From contig CAJTWU010000006.1 of assembly GCA_910579975.1 (NCBI GenBank), positions 1 through 64,000 of the forward strand: 64,000 nt of DNA, in the 5' to 3' direction. This DNA is from an uncultured Vampirovibrio sp. (GTDB lineage: Bacteria > Cyanobacteriota > Vampirovibrionia > Gastranaerophilales > Gastranaerophilaceae). Below are positions 16,170-25,288 of the stretch, piece after piece. The stretch's first letter is position 1. The number at the start of each line of letters is the position of its first letter. Both the position numbers and the translations under genes were made by a program. A model generated the notes under the pieces. The model did no database searches, was not told where the DNA came from, and saw nothing but the letters and a program-made list of their open reading frames with translations.

Positions 16170-17390
16170 ATGGATTTTGAATATGGGATAATTGGAGGCG
16201 GTCCGGCCGGTTATTCAGCTGCTATGATGCTTGCACATAAAGGGCACAGAGTTATTTTATTTGAAAAAGATAAACTTGGAGGCACATGTTTAAATCGAGG
16301 ATGTATTCCAACAAAATCATTGCTTCACTCTTCAGAAGTGTATAAACAAATTCTTAATGCTTCTGAATATGGTCTTGATATAGATATAAAATCATTTGAT
16401 TTTTCTAAAATTGCCGAAAAGCGTGATAAAACAGTCGAAAAAATCCGAAAATCATTAGAACTTGCTGTAAAGAACAGCGGTGTAAATGTGGTTTATGCAG
16501 AAGCTTCAATTAGAGATGAAAAAACAATTACAGCTAATGATACCGACTACACGGTTTCTCAAATCATTACTGCAACCGGTTCAAAACCGCGTGAGCTAAA
16601 AGATTTGGAGTTTGACGGCGAGTTTATTTTGAATTCTGACGATGTTTTAAAACTGGATAAACTTCCAAAATCCGTTCTGATTATAGGTTCTGGTGCTATT
16701 GGAATTGAATGGGCAAGAATATTTTCTAATTTTGGAGTGGAAGTTTTTATTGTTGAACTTTCAGAACACTTAATCCCGCTTGCTGATATTGAAGTTTCAA
16801 AACGTATTGAACGTATTTTTAAACAAAAAAAGATTAAGTTCTATTTAAATGATTGTGTGGAAAAAATTGAAAATAAAATTGTTACATTAAAATCAGGAAC
16901 GGTTATTGAACCTGATTTTATCTTATCTGCAGTTGGACGGGTTCCGGTTCAATTAGGCTTAAGAGTTAATATCGGTGACTCATCTGGAGAAATACAGCTT
17001 GCACATTATGCAATCTTTCAAGCACAAAAGTTAGCTTGTGGTGTTAATTACAGAAAGGAGTTAATCCCGGCTGTTATCTATGGTGAGCCTGAAATTGCGT
17101 GGGTTGGTTTAAGAGAACAGGATTGCGATGATTCTTGTGAAAAACTTATGCTTCCAATTACTGCACTTGGTAAATCATGGTGTGATGAGGCAATAGACGG
17201 GTTTATAAAGTTAATAGTTAAAAATAAGCAGATTTTAGGTGCGCATATTGTTTCTAAAGAAGCTTCTGCTCTAATTCATGAGGTATTAATTGCAATGCAG
17301 AATGGAGTTACTACGGATAAATTACGTGAGGTTTGTTTTGCCCATCCAACTTATTCAGAAGGTATTTTTGAGCTTGTTAAACTCAATTAA
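16170..17390 (+). CDS. lpd: Dihydrolipoyl dehydrogenase-like flavoprotein, shortened
   Basis: The product begins with the FAD motif IIGGGPAGYSAAM and has the redox-active disulfide GGTCLNRGCIPTKS, an NAD-binding loop LIIGSGAIGIEWA, and the C-terminal interface HPTYSEG, all as in E3 lipoamide dehydrogenases. It is only 406 residues instead of 450-470. The shortage is concentrated after SAVGRVPVQLGL: the usual stretch leading to the second FAD motif (YAIGD) is collapsed to RVNIGDSSGE, with about 25-30 residues gone. The frame is intact. Activity may be impaired, or the protein may be a specialised variant. No lipoyl-enzyme genes are adjacent. AAGGAGG ribosome site. Confidence 0.8.
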   Translation: MDFEYGIIGGGPAGYSAAMMLAHKGHRVILFEKDKLGGTCLNRGCIPTKSLLHSSEVYKQILNASEYGLDIDIKSFDFSKIAEKRDKTVEKIRKSLELAVKNSGVNVVYAEASIRDEKTITANDTDYTVSQIITATGSKPRELKDLEFDGEFILNSDDVLKLDKLPKSVLIIGSGAIGIEWARIFSNFGVEVFIVELSEHLIPLADIEVSKRIERIFKQKKIKFYLNDCVEKIENKIVTLKSGTVIEPDFILSAVGRVPVQLGLRVNIGDSSGEIQLAHYAIFQAQKLACGVNYRKELIPAVIYGEPEIAWVGLREQDCDDSCEKLMLPITALGKSWCDEAIDGFIKLIVKNKQILGAHIVSKEASALIHEVLIAMQNGVTTDKLREVCFAHPTYSEGIFELVKLN

Positions 17391-17454
17391 ATAGATGATA
17401 TAATAGTGACTCAATAGTCTATAATCATGTAAAATATATTGGAGATTATAGATT

Positions 17455-17985
17455 ATGTTTACCTCTATTTTTTATTATATTGCTGTTTTTTCAACGATTT
17501 TATTCCTTGTTAAGATAATAATATTCTACATCTTTGGTGGAGAGGCAGAAGTTGTATCCGATTTTACAACTGAGTTTGAGATGGAAACCTCTTTTGATTT
17601 TCTTTCAGTTCAATCAATTTTAGCATTTTTTATGGGTTTTGGTTGGATTGGACTTGCCGGAGTAAGCCAATGGCATTTAAAACCGGTACCGGCAATAGCT
17701 ATTGCTGTTGTATTTGGGCTTATACTAATGTTTAGTTCAGCTTATTTGATGTTTTTAATTAAAAAATTAAACAAACGAGTAGTAAAAAATTATGCTGCTT
17801 GTGTTGGTAAAACAGCAAAGGCATATACAGCTTTTCATCCTGAAGGTGATGGTCAGATTGAAGTTGAAGTTAATGGAAGACTTTCTATCGAAAAAGCTGT
17901 AAATACTACCCAAGAAGAGATTGAAGCTTTTTCGGAAGTGAAAATTACAGATTATAAAGAAAAATTTTATATAGAGAAAATATAG
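17455..17985 (+). CDS. NfeD-like membrane protein (flotillin partner)
   Basis: This 176-residue protein has an N-terminal helix (IFYYIAVFSTILFLVKIII), a second pair of helices near residues 55-100, and a soluble C-terminal domain, AACVGKTAKAYTAFHPEGDG, that resembles the OB fold of short NfeD proteins such as YuaF. The serine protease domain of long NfeD is absent. It sits nine bases before the flotillin gene, the usual pairing (YuaF-YuaG type) for membrane microdomain proteins. A TTGGAG ribosome site precedes the ATG. Confidence 0.8.
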   Translation: MFTSIFYYIAVFSTILFLVKIIIFYIFGGEAEVVSDFTTEFEMETSFDFLSVQSILAFFMGFGWIGLAGVSQWHLKPVPAIAIAVVFGLILMFSSAYLMFLIKKLNKRVVKNYAACVGKTAKAYTAFHPEGDGQIEVEVNGRLSIEKAVNTTQEEIEAFSEVKITDYKEKFYIEKI

Positions 17986-17994
17986 GAGAAAATC

Positions 17995-19566
17995 ATGTAC
18001 GACAATTATGGTTATGCTGCGGGTGGGATGGACCCCGCAATCATTGGATTTATTGTAATTCCTTTGATTATTTTAATCGCTATTGGTGTGTTTATTGCAC
18101 GCCAATACAAAAGATGTCCTTCAAACAAAATTATCGTAGTTTAAGGTAAAACAGGCGGAGAACAAACTGCAAAATGTGTTCACGGCGGCGGTGTTTTTGT
18201 AATCCCTCTTATTCAGGATTACGGTGTTTTATCACTTGAACCTATGACAACTGATATTGACCTTAAAGGTGCGCTTTCTAAGGGAAATATCCGTGTTGCA
18301 GTTCCTTCTACATTTACTTTTGGTATTTCTACTCACGAAGGAATTATGTTGAATGCAGCAGAAAGACTATTGGGTTTAAGCAAAAATGAAATTATAATTC
18401 GGGCGAGTGATATTATTTTAGGTCAATTACGTCTTGCAATTGCAACATTGACAATTGAAGAAATCAACCAGGACAGAGAAAAGTTCTTGGAACAGATTAA
18501 CGCAAACGTAAATACAGAGCTTAATAAAATCGGTCTTGAAATCATTAACGTAAACATCAAGGATATTACGGATGAATCAGGCTATATTGATGCGATCGGT
18601 AAAAAAGCGGCAGCAGAAGCTATTAACAAAGCTAAAGTTGAAGTTGCTCAACAGGAAAAACTGGGTGCAGTCGGTGAAGCTGTTGCAAATAAAGATAAAG
18701 AAGTTCAGGTTGCAGAACAAACTGCTCAAACTTTAATCGGTAAAACCAACGCAGAAAAAGAGCAACGTGTTCAAACCGCAAGTATCAATACAGCAGCTGA
18801 AATCGGGGAAGCAGAAGCAAACAAAACAAAAGAAGTTCAGATTGCAGAACAGGTTGCACAGGCAGAAATCGGTAAAACAAATGCTAAAAAAGAACAGCGT
18901 ATTCAAACAGCTGAACTTGAAGCTCAAGCGGTTGAAGGGGAAAACATTGCAAAAGCAAATATTGCTGAATATAACGCTACTTTGTCAGTAAAACAGGCTG
19001 ATGCATTTAGAGAAGGTGAAGTTGCTAAGGCTAACGCTCAAAGAGATGTTTTACTTGCTCAAAAAGAACAGGAAGAAGCAAAACTTAAGAAAGAAGAACT
19101 TGCAAGACAAGAAGTTGAAAAATTGAAAATACAGGTTCAAGCTGATGCAGAAGCTGAAAGAGCAAGACGTATTGCTCTCGGTGAAGCTGATGCAATAAAA
19201 GCAAAATATTTTGCAGAAGCAGAGGGTGTTAAAGCAGTTCTTGAAGCGAAAGCAAAAGGTTATGAAGATTTGGTTAAAATCAGTAATAACAGACCTGAAA
19301 TTGCAACAAGCTTCCTGATGATTGAAAAACTCGATGCTTTAGTAGAAAAACAGGTTGAAGCTATTAAGAATATCAAATTTGACAAAATCACTGTTTGGGA
19401 TGGCGGAGCCGGTTCACCAAACGGTTCTACTACAATGAACTTTATGAAAGATTTGATTAAGTCACTCCCGGCAATGCACGATTTAGCAGCTCAAGCAGGA
19501 ATTGAGTTACCGCAGATACTTGGTAAAGTAGACTCAAGCGTTGAAGAAAAAGTTATAGAAGAATAG
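17995..19566 (+). pseudogene. Flotillin (SPFH/band 7) gene interrupted by an in-frame TAA
   Basis: From the ATG at 17995 (AGGAGA ribosome site) the reading encodes 49 residues: a membrane helix (IIGFIVIPLIILIAIGVF) and RCPSNKIIVV, then TAA at 18142-18144. The same frame continues at once with GKTGGEQTAKCVHGGGVF and the full SPFH and EA-rich coiled-coil regions to a stop at 19564. Flotillins normally read VVYGKTG here, so one base change, TAT or TAC to TAA, explains the break. The downstream part has an ATG at 18244 but no ribosome site and would lack the membrane anchor. Everything after the stop looks well conserved, so the lesion is recent, a sequencing error, or is read through. Confidence 0.85.
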
Positions 19567-19574
19567 ATTAAAAA

Positions 19575-19611
19575 AAAGCCCTTTCGAAAGAAAGGGCTTT
19601 GGAATCTTTTT
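19575..19611 (+). terminator. Terminator after flotillin
   Basis: AAAGCCCTTTC (19575-19585) pairs with GAAAGGGCTTT (19590-19600) around a GAAA-type loop, with a T-run shortly after. It closes the nfeD-flotillin operon. Confidence 0.85.
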
Positions 19612-19731
19612 TTGTTAATTCCTCATGTGTAGAAGGTTAGTGTGTAGGTTGTATGAAAGGTTGTGTTATGTGTGTCTTATGTATATATAAAGTATTTAAA
19701 AATTATAAAATTGCATAAATTTATGAAACTG

Positions 19732-19759
19732 TTACAAATCTTAATAAATATGTTAAAAT
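19732..19759 (+). promoter_or_regulatory. Promoter of the DUF4127 gene (leaderless)
   Basis: TTACAA (19732-19737), 16 bases, then TAAAAT (19754-19759) preceded by TGt. The ATG at 19766 follows after six bases with no Shine-Dalgarno. Confidence 0.55.
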
Positions 19760-19765
19760 ATAAAT

Positions 19766-21049
19766 ATGAAAATTTGTTTTATACCGATAGATAATCGACC
19801 TGTTTGTTATACCTTACCAAAAGACATTGCAGCGATGGATGAGAATATTGAATTATTGCTTCCTCCTCGTGAGTATCTTGGCGATTTAACAAAAACAGCA
19901 CAAATCGATAAAATTTTAGATTGGATGAAATCATTATCAAATTGTGACGTGATGATTTTATCGCTTGATACATTGGCTTATGGCGGTTTAATACCATCAA
20001 GACGTGGGAATGAAACTCTGGATGAAATTAAATCCAGAATTGAAAGACTGAAGCCGTTTCTTGAAGGTAAGAAAGTTTATGCTTTTTCAAGTATAATGCG
20101 AATTTCGAATAATAATTATAATGAAGAAGAGAAAGAATATTGGTCTGAATGGGGTGAAAAGATTTTTGCTTACTCGTATAACGGTGGTGGAGAAACGGAT
20201 ATTCCACAAGAAATCTTAGATGATTATCTTGCTGCGAGGAAACGAAATTTTGAAATAAATAAGATGTATCTTAATATGAATTTTGATACCTTGATTTTCT
20301 CAAAAGACGATTGTGCGGAACGCGGGTTTAATGTCGATGAAGCTCGTGAATTAGAGCGCTTGGGCGGGATAACAAAAACTGGAGCCGATGAAATTCCTCT
20401 GACTTTGTTAGCGCGCGCTATTGAAAAAGCGATAAAAGTTTTTGTAGAGTTTACCGAGCCCGAATATAAAGATAGGATTTCTAATTACGAAGATGTTTCG
20501 ATTGAAAAATCCGTTGAGGGGCAAATAGAATTAGCAGGACTTACCCGTGTATTTAACCGCGATGAAGCCGACATAATTCTAATCGTGAACAATTTCATAG
20601 AAAAACAAGGCGAACTTGTTATGGGTTGGACAACTCGGGGTAGGGGTAAATGTAAGTTGCCGGATAAACCATATGCTATTGCAGATGTTCGTTATGCTAA
20701 CGGTGCAGACAATGATTTTGTAGCGGATATTCTGCCAAAACTTGACGATAATTTTTACGGTTATGCAGGCTGGAATACTTCTGCAAACACTTTAGGTACA
20801 ATCCTTGCAACTATAAAAGTAAAATATGGCGGGGGTAAATATAATCATGAAGCATTTAAAAAACTTCAGATGGTTAGGTTCCTTGACGACTGGGCTTATC
20901 AGGCAAATATACGGGTTAACGGACAAACCCCTGATATCAAAGATTTGATGAAACCGTTTGAAGAAAGGTTAACGAAGTATAAACCAACCAGCTCAATCAT
21001 GTACTCCTACCCTTGGAACAGGAGTTTTGAAGTGGAAATTATTCTGTAG
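19766..21049 (+). CDS. DUF4127 family protein
   Basis: A 427-residue protein whose start, MKICFIPIDNRPVCY, and following blocks LLLPPREYLGD, LSLDTLAYGGLIPSR and FSSIMRISN are diagnostic of DUF4127. The family occurs mainly in Firmicutes and related anaerobes and is uncharacterised; members are often about 500 residues, so this one is on the short side. The C-terminal GYAGWNTSANTLGTILA and YPWNRSFEVEI blocks are retained, so the end is complete. The conserved Asp, Arg and His-type residues suggest an enzyme, but no reaction is known. It overlaps the convergent HEALH gene by 11 bases. Confidence 0.85.
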   Translation: MKICFIPIDNRPVCYTLPKDIAAMDENIELLLPPREYLGDLTKTAQIDKILDWMKSLSNCDVMILSLDTLAYGGLIPSRRGNETLDEIKSRIERLKPFLEGKKVYAFSSIMRISNNNYNEEEKEYWSEWGEKIFAYSYNGGGETDIPQEILDDYLAARKRNFEINKMYLNMNFDTLIFSKDDCAERGFNVDEARELERLGGITKTGADEIPLTLLARAIEKAIKVFVEFTEPEYKDRISNYEDVSIEKSVEGQIELAGLTRVFNRDEADIILIVNNFIEKQGELVMGWTTRGRGKCKLPDKPYAIADVRYANGADNDFVADILPKLDDNFYGYAGWNTSANTLGTILATIKVKYGGGKYNHEAFKKLQMVRFLDDWAYQANIRVNGQTPDIKDLMKPFEERLTKYKPTSSIMYSYPWNRSFEVEIIL

Positions 21050-22619
21050 AGAGATAAATATTTCCTGTGCATATAATTTCATTACCGCGTCTTATTTCTA
21101 CTTTTTTCGGTTCAGTTTGAGGAAGTTTTTCTTTTCCGTTTGTATGGTCAACAGTTCCATCAAAAACTATAAATCCAAGCATACTTTTATTAGGTACACA
21201 TAATTGGCAAATATTACTATTTCCATTGCCTGTCAAATTTGCTGATTCCAGATAGTGCTCTCCAATTGTTGTCAGTTTTTTCCCATCAACAAATATTTCA
21301 TCACCACCTTGAATATCTATCGTGTCTTTAAGATTAGTATACGTTCCTGTTTTACTATCAAAAGAATTATCCTTTAAAATAGAAATGTCGCCCTCTGTGC
21401 TGAAAGGTCTATTTGCATAGCCATTATTTAGCCAATTTAGAACCGCTTTATCTCTTATGTCAAAATTAGAAAAATCTTCTATATTATGACCATATTCTCC
21501 AAAACTGGTAAATGTAGTTTCTGGATTATTTTTCTCCTGATTAACAATTTCTGCAGTAATTTTTAATGCCTGACTTTCACAGCAATATTCTTCATTCTGT
21601 GTATCAATAGGTGTTTTGTAGACACAGTGTAATGCTTCATGAATAATTAATTTCATTAACTCTGCATCTGAATTTGTACTATAGCATCCATCCAGATTTA
21701 TTAATATTTGCCCTGATTCAGCATCTGCTCTTGCAGCACCATATGGATTATTCTCAAATTGGAAACATTCTTCATTATTTATAATTTTTAAAACATCATC
21801 TCCGCTAATAGTTGTATTGTTTGGTCCTTCAAGAGTCTTGCCTTTTAAAAAATTATTTAGCATTGTTTTTATATTTTGAATTTTTGTTTCTAATTCTTGT
21901 TTGCTAAATTTTACTTGCGGTGGTTGTTGAACGCTGTTAGTATTTATTGCTTGCGCATTTTGTTTTAAACCAACATTTTCAAGCCATTCATCAATTGAAC
22001 TGTATTCACTGCAAGGCTTGCCATCTAGCTCACCATCAGGGCAAATTTTTAGAGTGTATTCCATAGCCCGTCTTGCCATATCTTCTGATATATTAGGAGT
22101 CTTGCCTAATACTTTCTGAGTTTCAAGCAGTAAACTTCTTACATAATCTGCTTCTGTTGTTTCTGAATTAATATCATCAACTTGGCCGTAGGCTTTTATT
22201 AAAGCTTCTCTGAAGCCTTCCGGCACCTGACCGAGTTGATTGTTTTTTAGTGCATTTGTTATCCTTGTAAATGCTTTTGCTCGAATAGTGGTATTTTTAA
22301 CGGCAGGATCTGTATCTGTTGTTTGAGATTGAACATCTATGCACTGTTCCGGTTTTCCCATCAGCCGGCAAATTCGATTCCAAATGTTGTCATCAATAGT
22401 GATTTTGCCTTGTTTGACAACAAAATTACTATTGCCGCTTCCTGAAATATCGTGTCCGTAATTTTGTCCAAATATTTTTCCATCATTCTGGTTTTGAGCT
22501 TCTACAAGACCAATGACTTGTTCCCAAACATTTTTTGAAATGCGAGTTCCTTGCAGATTTAATTTTTCTGCAATTGCCTGTGATATTCCTTGAGATGCTT
22601 TAATATTAATCTCTACCAT
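21039..22619 (-). CDS. Unknown protein with a HExxH zinc-peptidase motif
   Basis: The 526-residue product contains LIIHEALHCVY at about residue 326, with acidic EEYCCES some 15 residues on, which fits a gluzincin-like HExxH...E zinc site. Upstream, two similar segments (RISKNVWEQVIGLVEAQN and TIDDNIWNRICRLMGK) look like an internal repeat. The last 150 residues contain a DGKKLTTIGEHYLES-type beta region. No signal peptide or membrane helix is present. I do not recognise the family; the peptidase role rests on the motif alone. The 3' end overlaps the DUF4127 gene. Confidence 0.6.
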   Translation of the reverse strand: MVEINIKASQGISQAIAEKLNLQGTRISKNVWEQVIGLVEAQNQNDGKIFGQNYGHDISGSGNSNFVVKQGKITIDDNIWNRICRLMGKPEQCIDVQSQTTDTDPAVKNTTIRAKAFTRITNALKNNQLGQVPEGFREALIKAYGQVDDINSETTEADYVRSLLLETQKVLGKTPNISEDMARRAMEYTLKICPDGELDGKPCSEYSSIDEWLENVGLKQNAQAINTNSVQQPPQVKFSKQELETKIQNIKTMLNNFLKGKTLEGPNNTTISGDDVLKIINNEECFQFENNPYGAARADAESGQILINLDGCYSTNSDAELMKLIIHEALHCVYKTPIDTQNEEYCCESQALKITAEIVNQEKNNPETTFTSFGEYGHNIEDFSNFDIRDKAVLNWLNNGYANRPFSTEGDISILKDNSFDSKTGTYTNLKDTIDIQGGDEIFVDGKKLTTIGEHYLESANLTGNGNSNICQLCVPNKSMLGFIVFDGTVDHTNGKEKLPQTEPKKVEIRRGNEIICTGNIYLSTE

Positions 22620-22682
22620 AGTTATAATAACGACATTTTTTATAAAACCTTTAATAATAGTTACATAACTTAATATACTTTG

Positions 22683-22691
22683 TGCTAGAAT
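22683..22691 (+). promoter_or_regulatory. Extended -10 of the U32 peptidase gene (leaderless)
   Basis: TGcTAGAAT is followed by six bases and the ATG at 22698, with no Shine-Dalgarno. Confidence 0.5.
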
Positions 22692-22697
22692 TGAACT

Positions 22698-23933
22698 ATG
22701 ATTAAACCTGAATTATTGATGCCTGCGGGCAATGTGGAAAAACTTAAATATGCGATTAAATACGGTGCAGATGCTGTTTATCTGGGCGTTGTAGATTTTA
22801 GCTTGCGCGCGATGAGAAAAGGGGAGCTAATTACTCTTGATAATCTTAAAGAAGCTATTGATACTGCGCATGAAATGGGTGCAAAAGCTTATCTGACACT
22901 TAATATTTTTGCATTTAATAATGATATTAAACTGTTAGAAGCAGCAATGGAAAAAATTACCCAAACATCTCCTGATGCTTTGATTATAAGTGATGTTGGG
23001 ATTATGAGATTAGCACAAAAATATATGCCGAAGACGGATATTCATGTGTCAACTCAAGCAAATATTCTTAACTATGAAGCAGTTCGTTTCTGGCAGGATA
23101 TGGGTGCAACACGTGCAATTTTAGCGCGTGAATTACCGATAAAAGATGTTGCAGAAATTAAACAAAAAGTGCCTGATATGGAGCTTGAATCTTTTATCCA
23201 TGGCGCTCAATGCGTTTCATTCTCAGGTCGCTGCTTATTGAGCGACTATATGACTAATGGTGAAAGAAAAGCTAATTCAGGAAACTGTTCTCAGCCTTGC
23301 CGTTGGAGTTACAAACTTGTTGAAGAAACCCGTCCGGGACAGTATCAGGAAATTGTTCAGGATGAAAAGGGTACTCATATTCTTTCAACAAAAGACTTGT
23401 GTCTTGTAAAACATCTTAAAGATATGATTGATGCAGGTATTGATTCATTTAAGGTTGAAGGCAGAACAAAGAGTTTGTACTATGTATCTGCTGTAGCTAA
23501 GGCTTACAGAGAAGCGATTGACACAGTTATGCAAAATCCTAATACTGATATGCAGCCTTATTTTGAAGAGCTTCTAAAAGTCGGAAATCGCGGTTATACA
23601 ACAGGTTTTTATCTTGGAGAAGGTTATCCGAAAGACGGTTACAGCTATGATATTTCTAAGGGGCTGGCGGGAGCAGATTTCCTTTGTGAGATTTGTGAAA
23701 AACAGGATGATTGGTATAGAATTAAAATTAAAAACAAATTCTTCAAAAATGAAGATATTGAAATAATTTCACCTTCTGAAAAATTTGTTACACAGGTTAC
23801 TGAAATAAAGACTCAAAAAGGTGAAGAGCTCGAGCTTGCTAATACAAATGACGATTTGTGGGTTAAATTTGCGAAAGCTCCTGTTGATTATAATTATGCA
23901 TTAGTAAGAACTGTAGGATTAAAATGTTTATAA
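22698..23933 (+). CDS. Peptidase U32 family protein (YrrO/TrhP-like)
   Basis: The 411-residue protein starts KPELLMPAGNVEKLKYAIKY, has a TIM-barrel-like N-terminal half and the U32 signature FIHGAQCVSFSGRCLLSDY with the following NCSQPCRW cysteines, four in all, which probably hold an iron-sulfur cluster. The C-terminal GADFLCEICEKQDDWYRI region matches the beta-barrel extension. U32 members such as TrhP/YegQ support prephenate-dependent hydroxylation of U34 in tRNA; others are annotated as collagenases. The tRNA role is the better guess. It overlaps yqeG by ten bases. Starts with a leaderless-type promoter. Confidence 0.88.
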   Translation: MIKPELLMPAGNVEKLKYAIKYGADAVYLGVVDFSLRAMRKGELITLDNLKEAIDTAHEMGAKAYLTLNIFAFNNDIKLLEAAMEKITQTSPDALIISDVGIMRLAQKYMPKTDIHVSTQANILNYEAVRFWQDMGATRAILARELPIKDVAEIKQKVPDMELESFIHGAQCVSFSGRCLLSDYMTNGERKANSGNCSQPCRWSYKLVEETRPGQYQEIVQDEKGTHILSTKDLCLVKHLKDMIDAGIDSFKVEGRTKSLYYVSAVAKAYREAIDTVMQNPNTDMQPYFEELLKVGNRGYTTGFYLGEGYPKDGYSYDISKGLAGADFLCEICEKQDDWYRIKIKNKFFKNEDIEIISPSEKFVTQVTEIKTQKGEELELANTNDDLWVKFAKAPVDYNYALVRTVGLKCL

Positions 23934-24400
23934 AACCCGATTACAATTTAAATAATGTTTATGACATAGATTTTGAAGAATTAAAACAACAAGGTATAAA
24001 ATGTATAATGTTTGATTTGGACTCAACTGTTATGGTTTCAAAATCAGCAAGTTTTCTACCGGAAACAGTTGAATGGTTTAATACATTCTTAAAGGATTTT
24101 GAGGTTGCAATTATTTCCAATAATAAAAATGAACAATACATTCAAAATGCTTCTAAAATAGCACCTTGCAGAGTTATTGGACATGCTGATAAACCTAATC
24201 CAAAAATTATGTCACAATATCTGAAAGAAGTTGGAATTGAACCATGTTGTGCTGTAATGGTAGGAGATAGACCGCTTACAGATATTTTAGCGGGTAAAAA
24301 GCTGGGCTGCAAAACTATTTTAGTAGGTTCCATTAATCCAAATGAAAATTTACCGACAAAATTTGTAAGAGCCTTAGAGCGTTCAACAATTAGAAAATAA
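23924..24400 (+). CDS. YqeG family HAD phosphatase
   Basis: A 158-residue HAD-superfamily (subclass IIIA) protein with FDLDSTVM as the nucleophile motif near residue 29, IISNNKN as motif II, and MVGDRPLTDILAGKKLG as motif IV. The family resembles YqeG of Firmicutes and cyanobacterial relatives, which act on phosphate esters; one relative is a phosphatidylglycerophosphate phosphatase. The substrate here is unknown. The start lies ten bases inside the U32 gene, so the two are coupled. Length is normal. Confidence 0.85.
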   Translation: MFIKPDYNLNNVYDIDFEELKQQGIKCIMFDLDSTVMVSKSASFLPETVEWFNTFLKDFEVAIISNNKNEQYIQNASKIAPCRVIGHADKPNPKIMSQYLKEVGIEPCCAVMVGDRPLTDILAGKKLGCKTILVGSINPNENLPTKFVRALERSTIRK

Positions 24401-24468
24401 TTTGCATTACCCCCGCTTGCTTTTAATACTGGTCATGGTAACATGTTTTCATAAGGAGAAATACAATT

Positions 24469-24771
24469 ATGAAAAATTATGAATTACTAGTGGTTTTCAA
24501 ACCTAGTCTTGATTCAGAAGAATTAGACAAAGTTGTTGAAAAAATTTCAGAAGAAATTAAGTCATATAAAGGTTCTGTAGAGTCTGTTGACAAAATGGGA
24601 CGTAAAAAATTGGCTTATGATGTACAAGGTTATAGAGACGGTTTCTTTACAAATATGATTTTAACCGTTGCACCTGAATCTATCGTTGAGTTCAAAAGAA
24701 ATCTTAAACTTAATGAAAATGTTTTAAGATTTATGTTTATGGAAGTTTCTAAAAAAGCTCAGGCGGTGTAA
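24469..24771 (+). CDS. rpsF: Ribosomal protein bS6
   Basis: A 100-residue protein with the S6 pattern: NYELLVVFKPSLDSEEL at the start, a strand-helix pair with MGRKKLAYDVQGYRDGFF, and LKLNENVLRFMFM at the end. S6 binds S18 on the platform of the 30S subunit. An AAGGAG ribosome site lies eight bases before the ATG. It leads the standard rpsF-ssb-rpsR operon, with ssb starting two bases after its stop. Confidence 0.96.
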   Translation: MKNYELLVVFKPSLDSEELDKVVEKISEEIKSYKGSVESVDKMGRKKLAYDVQGYRDGFFTNMILTVAPESIVEFKRNLKLNENVLRFMFMEVSKKAQAV

Positions 24772-24773
24772 AT

Positions 24774-25175
24774 ATGGCGCTAGCAAAAGCAGTTGTTACA
24801 GGCTCTGTATTTAGAGCTCCTGAAAAAAGGTTTACACAGAACAATGTTCCTGTTTCTTCATTTGTACTTAATATAGGTGAAAGAGAAGAAATGTTGTTGA
24901 GAGTTATTGTTCGCAGAGCAGCTCTTGACGAAGTTGTCTCAGCTATTTCTAAAGATGACAGGGTTCTTGTGGAAGGCCGGCTTCAAATTACAACTGTAAA
25001 AAATGAAAGCGGTGCTGAAAGAAGAATTTTTGAGATTGATGCCAATACAATTGAAATGATGGGAGCCGGTGCACCAATTGCAGCTTCAGCTTCTTCATCA
25101 AATTCAGATATTGTTAAATTTTCTCAAGATGAATTTGCTGATGAACTAATCGGCGAAGACGAGATTCCATTCTAA
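24774..25175 (+). CDS. ssb: Single-stranded DNA-binding protein
   Basis: The 133-residue product begins AKAVVTGSVFRAPEKRFT and contains an OB fold with FVLNIGEREEMLLRVIV and DRVLVEGRLQITTV, then a low-complexity linker and the acidic C-terminal tip ADELIGEDEIPF that recruits repair and replication partners. Position between rpsF and rpsR is typical. It is a little shorter than the common 150-180 because the linker is short. The OB-fold core diverges from E. coli Ssb, but context and tail make the call firm. Confidence 0.9.
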   Translation: MALAKAVVTGSVFRAPEKRFTQNNVPVSSFVLNIGEREEMLLRVIVRRAALDEVVSAISKDDRVLVEGRLQITTVKNESGAERRIFEIDANTIEMMGAGAPIAASASSSNSDIVKFSQDEFADELIGEDEIPF

Positions 25176-25198
25176 ATCCAAGAACGGGATTTCACAAG

Positions 25199-25288
25199 GT
25201 AGACGGACAAACTTGAATTTAGACTGATAGTTTTATGAAATGTCTGCCGAACAAATATTGTAATAAGGCTAGAAAGGCAAATATTAAA
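25199..25288 (+). promoter_or_regulatory. Possible S6:S18-type leader before rpsR
   Basis: In the 113-base gap between ssb and rpsR, GTAGAC (25199-25204) can pair with GTCTGC (25242-25247), immediately followed by an unpaired CCG-AACA. A CCG trinucleotide next to a short helix is the hallmark of the mRNA element bound by the S6:S18 complex. The element is usually upstream of rpsF rather than rpsR, so this is tentative. Confidence 0.3.

Noticed and set aside
18142..18144. UAA recoded as a sense codon
   Set aside because: Many genes here end at TAA exactly where family proteins end, so TAA is a normal stop; a single point change explains the flotillin case better.
18733..18927. Reading frames opposite the flotillin coiled coil
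   Set aside because: Shadow of a repetitive EA/QK-rich coding region; cysteine/phenylalanine-rich translation is not protein-like.
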